Made by a program: the position numbers and the translations under genes | Part shown: positions 1 through 6,190 of the stretch, piece after piece | Layout: the number at the start of each line of letters is the position of its first letter | Position numbering within the stretch: position 1 is the first letter of the stretch | Notes under the pieces: model-generated | Told to the model about the DNA's origin: nothing | Databases searched by the model: none | The model's input: only the letters and a program-made list of their open reading frames with translations | From: JAKVAV01 sp964635965 | GTDB lineage: Bacteria; Bacteroidota; Bacteroidia; Flavobacteriales_D; Cryomorphaceae | Length of the DNA stretch: 6,384 nt | Direction of reading: 5' to 3' | Assembly: GCA_964635965.1 (NCBI GenBank) | Contig: CAZWQX010000180.1 | Location: 1-6,384 of the forward strand

Positions 1-816
1 AATGCGTGGGACTTCAGGAGGAAGAATTGATAAGGTTTTTTCAGCAAGTACCAAATCCTCAGGTCCAGCGAGAGCGATAATTGCTGAGTTTTTCTTTTTT
101 GCAAACCAGTGGTGTCGGCCATGTCCGAAATTTCTATAATCTGCAAGCAATATGGGAAACAGAGCTGCTTCCACCGACTTGGACTCTATATCGCAGGCAA
201 TTGGTTTTGTATTTCCATTATAAATTACGGTTATGCACGAGTCAGTTTTAAGTGCTGAAGTAAACTTAAAAAAGGTAGCACTCTCCTTATCATTAATTCC
301 TGCGTATTCAACTTTATTCTTTCTTGATAAGGCCCTCGAGAGAATTGCAAAATAAGCTATTAATGAGTTGGTAGCTAAGAAGCCGTCTTTGCCAACAGGG
401 AGAGAATATTCAAATATTCTGCTTAAGCTGTATTTATTTGATAGACGGGATAATTCAGATCCGTTACTCATGCAAATGCTTAAAATTCGCTTGGCTTCGA
501 ATTTGATCGCAGTTTTAAAAGCGAAAATTATATCTGAGTTTCTTCCGCTGGCGCTGATGAAAATCACGGTTGAATTCCTCAGACTGTCTCTTGCATGATA
601 CAGCTCAAGTGGGGTTATTGCTTTTGAGAATCTCCCTGAGTTTTCGAATAATAAAGCTCCCAGATAACATGCACTTAAAGATCCCCCTGATCCAACAAAA
701 TATGTCGGAGTATCTATACCTGATAGTTCATCCTTCAAGTCACTCAATTCCAATGTGTTTGACCAAGCTATAGTGCTCGGAATTTTCTCTAACTCTGACT
801 CAAAAGGTTTTCCCAT
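1..816 (-). CDS. SIS-domain (phosphosugar-binding) protein, C-terminus beyond window
   Basis: Reading the minus strand from the ATG at 816 gives 272 codons with no stop to the left edge, so the C-terminus is missing. Two SIS (sugar isomerase) hallmarks are visible. Residues 39-47 (YFVGSGGSL) are the glycine/serine-rich phosphate-binding turn after the first beta strand. Residues 86-95 (FISASGRNSD) match the S-x-SG-x-(S/T)-D loop that holds the sugar phosphate in GlmS- and AgaS-type proteins. A second lobe follows: residues 211-216 (ESKSVE) and 226-235 (DYRNFGHGRH) resemble the E...F-HG segment of the second SIS lobe in tandem-SIS isomerases. No signal peptide or membrane segment is seen, so it is probably cytoplasmic. 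Bases before the ATG lack a Shine-Dalgarno, as is common in Bacteroidota. It is transcribed away from the hydrolase genes. The fold call is strong. Whether it is an isomerase, a deaminase or a sugar-phosphate sensor cannot be decided from this fragment. Confidence 0.85.
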   Translation of the reverse strand, partial: MGKPFESELEKIPSTIAWSNTLELSDLKDELSGIDTPTYFVGSGGSLSACYLGALLFENSGRFSKAITPLELYHARDSLRNSTVIFISASGRNSDIIFAFKTAIKFEAKRILSICMSNGSELSRLSNKYSLSRIFEYSLPVGKDGFLATNSLIAYFAILSRALSRKNKVEYAGINDKESATFFKFTSALKTDSCITVIYNGNTKPIACDIESKSVEAALFPILLADYRNFGHGRHHWFAKKKNSAIIALAGPEDLVLAEKTLSILPPEVPRI

Positions 817-857
817 AGTTCTATGTTTAAGACCTCACTAAACTACTTAATTTGCCT

Positions 858-868
858 TCGAATTTCGA
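858..868. repeat. 11-bp palindrome upstream of the SIS gene
   Basis: TCGAA-T-TTCGA is a perfect 5+1+5 inverted repeat lying about 42 bases upstream of the SIS start codon, where an operator could sit. It is short enough to occur by chance, so an operator role is only inferred. Confidence 0.2.
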
Positions 869-1102
869 GTTCATTGGATTGTATGATTTGATAATTTTCT
901 GTTTTCGGTGAGAAACAGATTGCAGTAATAAACTACATAAGTTTCAAAAGCTACAAGAATTATCAATCATTCTTGATTTTGATCAGATTACGGTAGCTGT
1001 TACTCCTAAATAGAATTTGGAATAATTCTCAAATTAAGACTGTTCTCTTTGATTTAATTGCCTTGAAGACTTATGAATAAGACCATACCTTACATTGTTT
1101 TT

Positions 1103-1122
1103 TCCAATCACCACGTATTGGA
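1103..1122. repeat. Interrupted palindrome TCCAAT-N8-ATTGGA
   Basis: Two perfect 6-base inverted half-sites are separated by 8 bases in the middle of the divergent spacer. The layout fits either a dimeric regulator site or a small hairpin. It is flanked by TTTTTT on the left and TTTAAT on the right, but the stem is too weak to call a terminator. It is about 285 bases from the SIS start and about 380 from the hydrolase start, so it is not obviously promoter-proximal for either gene. Confidence 0.25.
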
Positions 1123-1366
1123 TTTAATCTGACTATATGAATGATTAATAGTTGGTTATGTACTATGGGGAATTACGTTTTTTGGCACAAAATCCTAAAA
1201 CTTTCAAAGCGATTATCTGAAAATTTTGATATATTTATTGCATACGATGAACCTTTTTAGACGATGAAATCTACATTACTGATTAGTACAGCGAGATTGA
1301 TAAAGACTAATGTGCTAATTGCCCTGAATCTGGATTACGATAAGCTACCGAAAGTATTACGTTACC

Positions 1367-1396
1367 TTGTTTAGTTTCGGCATACTATTAAGTTTA
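1367..1396 (+). promoter_or_regulatory. Candidate Bacteroidetes-type promoter for the hydrolase operon
   Basis: TTG at 1367-1369 is followed after 19 bases by TAAGTTTA at 1389-1396. The Bacteroidetes housekeeping consensus is TTG, 17-23 bases, then TAnnTTTG. This site therefore matches all but the last base at normal spacing. Transcription would begin near 1403, leaving a leader of roughly 95 bases before the ATG at 1500. It is the best plus-strand match I found in the spacer by eye, but such motifs arise easily in AT-rich DNA. Confidence 0.3.
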
Positions 1397-1499
1397 GATA
1401 CGAAGTTTCAGAATCTCCTTACCAGGAATATGTCTATTTAGGTCCTCATATGCTAACAACAGAAAATATTATCACTGCATAAACCAAAACCCTTTAACC

Positions 1500-2528
1500 A
1501 TGAGCAGACACTTTATTTTCACCAATCGTGAAATTACGAAAAACCCAGGGATAGAGAGTAACTACCTGAAGGTCAATGATGAAGAATACCTTCGAAAAGA
1601 TGGAAAGGAGCTTGCTCTAGAGAGTATTCGGGTAGGGACAATTGAGATCAAAGGCAATAAACCAAAGATTACAATTCTGAAGGAAGAATTCGATCTATCT
1701 GAACAACATTCTTTTTTAGGCCAGTCAAAAAGGAATCATTTTCCCTCAAATACCTGTTTTCGTGAATTGTATGAGAGCATGAAGTCAAAAAAGCCTTACC
1801 AAGGTGAGGTGTTGGTATACATCCATGGCTACAACTGTGATGTTGATTGTTGCTTAGAGTTAGTAATGAAACTTCATAAGAAATATGTTGATGACGATGA
1901 TTGTCCTATCGAGCATCTCGTTCTTTTTTCTTGGCCTGCAATGGACAAAGTCTTTGAATACCGGGATGACGCTAGAGATGCTAAGCAATCTGGATATGCC
2001 TTTGCACGATCGCTAAGAAAACTTGGAGAATTTTTGAATAAGGAATTGAGGAATGAAGATAACTGTGACCAACGCATTCATTTAATGGCGCATTCCATGG
2101 GAGGGAGAGTATTAGAATCAATGATGAGTGAACTATCCGATGAGGAGGAGTTCCAACTTACAGATCTCTTTAGTGAAGTATTATTGGTCGCAACTGATGT
2201 TGATTCCGATGCCCTTGAGCGACCTCGACCGATGTATGATTTGATTGATATCTGTCAACGCATCCATGTACTTTACCACAAAAAGGACGTAGCTCTTGGA
2301 ATTTCCGAGAACACCAAGAATGCCTTTAAACGCCTTGGAAAGCATGGCCCTAAATCTTCCACCTTATTGGCCGACAATGTTTATGCATATGATGTTACAC
2401 ATACACGAGATGATAGGGATCAGACCTTAATCCGTCAACTAGGAAATCATTGGTACCACTATTCCAGTTCAGATGCCGTTGAGTTGATCATTGACATTTT
2501 GAACGATTACCAAGAAGATTTGGACTGA
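1500..2528 (+). CDS. DUF900-type alpha/beta hydrolase (predicted serine esterase/lipase-like)
   Basis: This 342-residue protein has the features of the DUF900 (PF05990) branch of alpha/beta hydrolases. Residues 4-10 (HFIFTNR) resemble the N-terminal strand typical of that family. VYIHGYN at 106-112 is the HG oxyanion-hole region. FSWP at 143-146, followed by YRDD at 154-157, is the W-P...Y-x-D block of the family. AHSMGG at 197-202 is the nucleophile elbow with Ser199. ATDVD at 231-235 follows the next strand. The probable acid is Asp263 (in YHKKD) and the probable base is His317 (in LGNHWY), giving a complete-looking Ser-Asp-His triad. There is no signal peptide or membrane segment, so it is likely cytoplasmic. 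The start is preceded by an A-rich stretch without a Shine-Dalgarno, and upstream frames close soon. The stop lies one base before the next gene, so the two are surely coupled. The substrate is unknown; hydrolysis of an ester, thioester or lipid is inferred from the fold only. Confidence 0.9.
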   Translation: MSRHFIFTNREITKNPGIESNYLKVNDEEYLRKDGKELALESIRVGTIEIKGNKPKITILKEEFDLSEQHSFLGQSKRNHFPSNTCFRELYESMKSKKPYQGEVLVYIHGYNCDVDCCLELVMKLHKKYVDDDDCPIEHLVLFSWPAMDKVFEYRDDARDAKQSGYAFARSLRKLGEFLNKELRNEDNCDQRIHLMAHSMGGRVLESMMSELSDEEEFQLTDLFSEVLLVATDVDSDALERPRPMYDLIDICQRIHVLYHKKDVALGISENTKNAFKRLGKHGPKSSTLLADNVYAYDVTHTRDDRDQTLIRQLGNHWYHYSSSDAVELIIDILNDYQEDLD

Positions 2529-2529
2529 A

Positions 2530-3963
2530 ATGGCAGCCAAGAACAACTATGCCGACTTGCATTGCCATATCAGTTTAAAGCAATATGTAAATAATAAACG
2601 CAGTCTGTGGCACCACAAGGCCTACGATAACAACAGAAATAAAGGTCCTAGATCAGGTGCTGAGTCCTACTCACAATCTGATGTTACTAGTTTGGTTGAC
2701 GGAAGGGTAGACCTCGCGGTGGTCGCATTGCACCCTTTGGAAAACCTTATTGATAACAGTGGATTTTTGGCCAAATACCTGGCTAATTCAATTTTCTTTC
2801 AATTCAAACTTGGGCACTTGAAGAGATTGCGCAAGGCTTATGATACCAAGTTTAAATTACTGAACTATGAGTTGAACTTTGTAAAGAGAGGTCCTGTACA
2901 AAACGGAAGACGAAGATTTCACCTTGTTGAAAACAAGCATGATTTAAACAAAGAGGGAACAAAGGTTATTTTGAGTATTGAAGGTGGCCATTCCCTTCAA
3001 GGGGAAGGAAAATCTCTGCAACTGATGCACCAAGAGCTTCCCGTAAATCTTGAGAAAATTAAAAAGAGTCTACCTCCTTGGAACCTACCGGTATTTATGC
3101 TAACGCTTTGTCATTTTGAGTTCAATCAGCTTGCGGGGCAAGCATGGGCTCTGCCGCTCCCTGGCGTTGCGAAGCCGATTCTTAAAAAAGCACGAGAATT
3201 GATAAAAGTTCCCAAAGGAAGGGAGGGTATCACTCCTCTGGGAAAGAAAATTGTCAATCAGGCTTTAGATAATAATCATGGCAGGAGAATTCTGATTGAT
3301 TTAAAGCACTGTAGTGTACAAGCCCGGCAAGATTACTACCAATTGGTAAGAACGCAGCATGAAAGTGAGAACATACCAATTATATTTTCTCATGCTGCCG
3401 TTTCCGGTATAAACACGTTTGAACAACAATTAAACGATGTGGACAATCAAAAGGCCAACATCGCGAAGCATTTCGAGAAATTTAATCCGTGGGCTATTAA
3501 CTTATGTGATGATGATATACGAGAAATTGCGGAGTTGGGCGGCCTCATTGGTATCACTTTAGACGAGCGTATTTTGGGATCCAAAAATGCCAGTCACATT
3601 AAACACATCAGAAAAAATCTTAGAAGAGCCGGTATTGCAACAAATAAGTGGAATGTGCATGCGATGCTCTTCTTAGAAAATGTTTTTCATGTGGTAGCAG
3701 TTGGTGATCGAAACGAAATGTGGTCAATTATCTGTATAAGCAGCGATTTTGATGGTATAATTGATCCGATAGAGTCTTGTCCTACAGCGAAGCACTTGGA
3801 CAAATTTGAACGGTTACTCGTAAGAATTGGCTGGCAATACTACCAAAGATGTGATTATTATAAACGAGTGTTTTTAACGGGAGCTTCCGACTTCAAGAAA
3901 AAAATTAGAAAAGTGATGTTCGAAAATCAAAGAGATTTCATCTTCGAAAATTTCCCTGAATAG
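2530..3963 (+). CDS. Peptidase M19 (renal dipeptidase-like) metallohydrolase
   Basis: The 477-residue product shows the M19 metal-site motifs in order. DLHCH (9-13) stands where M19 has H-x-D. SIEGG (149-153) carries the bridging Glu151. LTLCHFEFN (191-199) matches the LT-x-(S/T)-H...N block. GITPLGKKIV followed by LIDLKH places His260. IPIIFSHA (282-289) places His288. AELGGLIGI (334-342) matches the AExGG block, and SSDFDG (404-409) holds Asp406. M19 enzymes are dinuclear zinc dipeptidases related to amidohydrolases; they cleave dipeptides, and some relatives act on D-amino acid or lactone substrates. Two things are odd. The second metal-binding residue of the first motif is His rather than the usual Asp. 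The protein also exceeds the usual 320-420 residues, with extra basic sequence around 18-60 and 80-140. No signal peptide is present, so it acts in the cytoplasm, unlike many exported family members. Its ATG follows the upstream stop by one base, so translation is probably coupled to the hydrolase. The true substrate is unknown. Confidence 0.87.
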   Translation: MAAKNNYADLHCHISLKQYVNNKRSLWHHKAYDNNRNKGPRSGAESYSQSDVTSLVDGRVDLAVVALHPLENLIDNSGFLAKYLANSIFFQFKLGHLKRLRKAYDTKFKLLNYELNFVKRGPVQNGRRRFHLVENKHDLNKEGTKVILSIEGGHSLQGEGKSLQLMHQELPVNLEKIKKSLPPWNLPVFMLTLCHFEFNQLAGQAWALPLPGVAKPILKKARELIKVPKGREGITPLGKKIVNQALDNNHGRRILIDLKHCSVQARQDYYQLVRTQHESENIPIIFSHAAVSGINTFEQQLNDVDNQKANIAKHFEKFNPWAINLCDDDIREIAELGGLIGITLDERILGSKNASHIKHIRKNLRRAGIATNKWNVHAMLFLENVFHVVAVGDRNEMWSIICISSDFDGIIDPIESCPTAKHLDKFERLLVRIGWQYYQRCDYYKRVFLTGASDFKKKIRKVMFENQRDFIFENFPE

Positions 3964-4017
3964 GTTTTGCAAACAAATACGGTATCTCGTTCAATTAATA
4001 TTTATTTAACGAATAAG

Positions 4018-4716
4018 ATGACAATTTTAAATAGTGCTATCGGTCGCAAAAAGTTCAATAAACTCCTTACTAGTTTTATATTTGGCTGTGGTGTGACCGT
4101 TTTGTTCTTTTTAATGTCATGCTGTTCATGCGCACAAACGACCGTTACCTTCACAGTGGATCAACCCGCAGCCCCCACTCAAATAGATGCGGGAGAAGAT
4201 CAGGTCTTTGATGGAGAAGGACAAGTCTTTTTAGGAGGTACACCTTCTTTTTCGGGAGGATATGGAGATTTTTATTCGTACAACTGGGAGGTCATTGAAC
4301 CTTTTGTTGATGCAGAACTTTTCCTGAGTGGAACGAATATTGCCAATCCTGAAGTGATTTTTCTAGATCAGGAGCGGACATTTCAATTTGTTGCTATTGA
4401 CGTTTTACCCGATTTATCATTTTGCGTCAAGGTTGATTCTGTGACGGTTTCCTTTCCTCTTTCAACTGATGAAAAACATGGCATCACCGTAAAGCTGTAT
4501 CCAAATCCCTTTAATGATTTGGTTGCGCTTAGTACTTCTGAGGGGATTACTCACATAGATGTTTTTGACCTTTCGGGGAGGCTCATGAAGCAGGTAGACG
4601 CTAATCACGTAATGCATTTCCAGTTTTCCTCGTCAGATTTACCCAACGGGTTTTATTTCTTTCAAATCCATTTTGGTAATGAGCAGATAAAGACAATCAA
4701 AGGATGGAAAAGATGA
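4018..4716 (+). CDS. Secreted PKD-like protein with T9SS C-terminal sorting domain
   Basis: I chose the ATG at 4018 (232 residues) over an in-frame TTG at 3967, because it puts a basic segment (RKKFNK, 10-15) directly before the hydrophobic stretch 18-33 of a signal peptide. Cleavage is likely near A39/Q40 (signal peptidase I). LMSC at 32-35 could alternatively serve as a poor lipobox. Residues about 48-147 look like one PKD-like beta-sandwich: DAGEDQVF, YNWEV and ANPEV occur at the expected spacing, ending with VDSVTVSF. Residues about 158-232 form a type A T9SS sorting domain, with LYPNPF (160-165), DLSGR (184-188), LPNGFYFFQI and the basic tail IKTIKGWKR. It should therefore cross the outer membrane by T9SS and be released or surface-anchored. 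Its stop overlaps the next start, so the two proteins are probably made together. With a single small domain and no catalytic motif, a binding or structural role is likely. Confidence 0.85.
   Translation: MTILNSAIGRKKFNKLLTSFIFGCGVTVLFFLMSCCSCAQTTVTFTVDQPAAPTQIDAGEDQVFDGEGQVFLGGTPSFSGGYGDFYSYNWEVIEPFVDAELFLSGTNIANPEVIFLDQERTFQFVAIDVLPDLSFCVKVDSVTVSFPLSTDEKHGITVKLYPNPFNDLVALSTSEGITHIDVFDLSGRLMKQVDANHVMHFQFSSSDLPNGFYFFQIHFGNEQIKTIKGWKR
4699..4704 (+). promoter_or_regulatory. Shine-Dalgarno-like site favouring the ATG at 4713
   Basis: AAAGGA ends 8 bases before the ATG at 4713, a normal spacing. The alternative in-frame ATG at 4704 overlaps this motif and could not use it. This, with the ATGA overlap at 4713-4716, decides the start of the FISUMP gene. 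Confidence 0.45.
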
Positions 4717-5858
4717 GGTTTGCTCTTACTATTTGGATTTGTGTTATAATGGTCAAGCAGGGGTTCTGTCAGGATATTATCTTATGTGAGGAAGATGAAG
4801 TGACGTTTGAGTTGGCTGCTGATTACTGGGGGACACCTGTTATTGAATACTCTTCAGATTTAGAAAACTGGATACCAACATCCATTCAAATTAATGAAAG
4901 TTTTCTCTTTACCGAGGAGCAAAACGGTTTTTACCGTCTCAGGATGATGGATTTTGATTGCTTGGATGAAGGAGCAGCATATGGAGAACAGATTAAGAAA
5001 GTCGAAGTTGCATCTTCAGATTTTGAAATATTGACGGACTTTGTAGGAGATAGTATTCCTCTGGAGTCCAATCTGACATTTTGGATCACCAATGTCTCGC
5101 TATATTCCGATATCACGTTTTTTATTAATGACGTCGCTTTTGGATCAGAAAACGGAGAATTTCTATTGGAGAATATCACTGAAAATTTCTCTATTTATGT
5201 TTCTGTGGTTTATTCGGGGTCAGAATGTATTTTCTACTCAGATACACTTGATTTTGCCGTTGAGTTGCCTTTTGTATGCGGCCAAACCTTCGAAGACCCC
5301 CGAGATGGAACCCTTTATTCTACTGTAGAAATTAATGGACAGTGCTGGTTCGCTGAAAACCTCAAGTATGCAGGTTCAATATTGGAAATTGTGGAATCGA
5401 CGGACTGGATCTTGAACAATACGTTTCAGCAACCGGGTTGGTGTTGGTTCGAGAATGATTCAGCGTCATACGAATTGCTGTATGGTAAATTGTACAACAG
5501 TTTTAGCCTCGAGGGAGATTCTCTTTGTCCCAATGGATGGACGATACCTGAGGAGGATGATATAAACTCTTTATTGGACTTTCTCGGTAACGAAGCGGGA
5601 ACGAAGTTAAAGGCCGGCACTTTATGGAATTCTGATGGTGTCGCCGGCACAAATGAAAGTGGATTCACCGCATTCCCAGGTGGGAAAAGAGAATGGTTTG
5701 CTCAATTTGAAGGTATTTCGGACGAAGCTTTTTTCTGGACATATAACGAAGCTTCCGAGATACAATCTGTTTTAAAACTGACCTTCGATTCGAATGAAGC
5801 GGATATTGAAGTCGGAATCAATAACTCTGCGGCTTCATGTCGTTGTATTATGGAATAA
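4713..5858 (+). CDS. Secreted protein with Ig-like N-terminal region and FISUMP domain
   Basis: From the ATG at 4713 the protein has 381 residues; starting at 4704 would add only MEK. Residues 1-20 form a short signal peptide (hydrophobic core FALTIWICVIMV), with cleavage near Q20. Residues about 21-105 look like an Ig-like beta-sandwich of the kind found in Bacteroidota adhesins: a Cys-Glu start, then YSSDLENW, then an FYRLR strand. Residues 106-188 are a second beta-rich segment without a clear family. Residues 189-381 match the FISUMP domain (TIGR02145, Fibrobacter succinogenes major paralogous domain). DGTLYSTVEINGQCWFAENL at 198-217 is its opening, LCPNGWTIP (271-279) its core, SGFTAFPGG the later block, and SCRCIME (375-381) its end. 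The function of FISUMP is not established; it occurs in secreted, often lipid-anchored or surface proteins. No T9SS sorting domain is visible here, unlike its neighbour. The 4-base ATGA overlap with the upstream gene implies translational coupling and a shared surface-related role. Confidence 0.85.
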   Translation: MRFALTIWICVIMVKQGFCQDIILCEEDEVTFELAADYWGTPVIEYSSDLENWIPTSIQINESFLFTEEQNGFYRLRMMDFDCLDEGAAYGEQIKKVEVASSDFEILTDFVGDSIPLESNLTFWITNVSLYSDITFFINDVAFGSENGEFLLENITENFSIYVSVVYSGSECIFYSDTLDFAVELPFVCGQTFEDPRDGTLYSTVEINGQCWFAENLKYAGSILEIVESTDWILNNTFQQPGWCWFENDSASYELLYGKLYNSFSLEGDSLCPNGWTIPEEDDINSLLDFLGNEAGTKLKAGTLWNSDGVAGTNESGFTAFPGGKREWFAQFEGISDEAFFWTYNEASEIQSVLKLTFDSNEADIEVGINNSAASCRCIME

Positions 5859-6190
5859 TGACCTGATGAATTCCCAAAACCCAATACGATAAGGGTAGTT
5901 CAACGAGAATTAATCAATCCTGATATGGTAAGAAAATGAATGATCAGTTTAGTCAGACTACACCAATTTATGATCTGCAGTCATAGGTATCCTCAAAAGC
6001 CCTACATAAAAGGAATAGCGCTTGGGACAAGAAGAACAACCACATTTACCGGTAAAAACCGTTGGTTTATAACTTACCTTCTAAATGCCTGTTTTAACTC
6101 TCATATTCAAAGGTCTGTTGCTCAATTGTTTCTCTAAAGTATATAAGTTTATACTCATTTCCAAAATTAGGGTTGCAAACTTAATTCTAT
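5859..6190. other. Convergent spacer with no convincing gene
   Basis: This stretch of 332 bases lies between two genes reading toward each other, so it should contain transcription ends for both. I see no strong GC-rich hairpin with a T tract. It contains a 12-base palindrome (6045-6056) and a weak A/T stem with 6-base arms at 6138-6155. A 65-codon plus-strand frame at 5940-6137 has no recognisable domain and is not called as a gene. Confidence 0.55.
6045..6056. repeat. 12-bp perfect palindrome TTTACCGGTAAA
   Basis: This is a perfect inverted repeat without a loop, in the convergent spacer. Without a loop it is not a hairpin terminator by itself; a protein-binding site is possible. It may be a chance occurrence. 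Confidence 0.25.

Larger units (their letters stand above)
817..1499. other. Divergent AT-rich spacer between the SIS gene and the hydrolase operon
   Basis: This 683-base stretch separates two genes that point away from each other and must carry both promoters. It is visibly richer in A and T than the flanking genes, and no intact gene of ordinary size is open in it. It holds three short inverted repeats (858-868, 1012-1029, 1103-1122) and one promoter-like pattern (1367-1396). One plus-strand frame has few stops from 1081 to 1482, which may be a gene relic. No tRNA-like or riboswitch-like structure was recognised. It is long for a plain intergenic region, so a small RNA or a decayed gene is possible but unproven. 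Confidence 0.6.

Noticed and set aside
368..773. Two plus-strand frames of 76 and 67 codons at 368-598 and 570-773
   Set aside because: They lie antisense to the SIS-domain gene, whose minus-strand frame has clear family motifs throughout.
1012..1029. AGAATT-N6-AATTCT inverted repeat
   Set aside because: Short and AT-rich; such repeats are expected by chance in this spacer.
817..1499. CRISPR array, tRNA or transposon ends in the spacer
   Set aside because: No spaced direct repeats, cloverleaf or paired terminal repeats were seen on reading both strands.
1874..2077. Minus-strand frame of 67 codons
   Set aside because: Antisense shadow of the alpha/beta hydrolase, with no domain of its own.
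3967..4017. TTG at 3967 as the start of the T9SS protein
   Set aside because: It would add 17 residues ahead of the basic start of the signal peptide and has no ribosome binding site; the ATG at 4018 gives a normal signal peptide.
4931..5884. Short frames at 4931-5179, 5092-5328, 5426-5668 and 5702-5884
   Set aside because: They are out-of-frame or antisense shadows of the FISUMP gene, which has strong domain evidence.
5940..6137. Plus-strand frame of 65 codons in the convergent spacer
   Set aside because: No recognisable motif, no clear ribosome binding site and no hydrophobic or coiled pattern; the length is within reach of chance. A small gene cannot be fully excluded.
6138..6155. AGTATA-N6-TATACT stem as a terminator between the convergent genes
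   Set aside because: The arms contain almost only A-T pairs and no T tract follows directly, so the hairpin would be weak.
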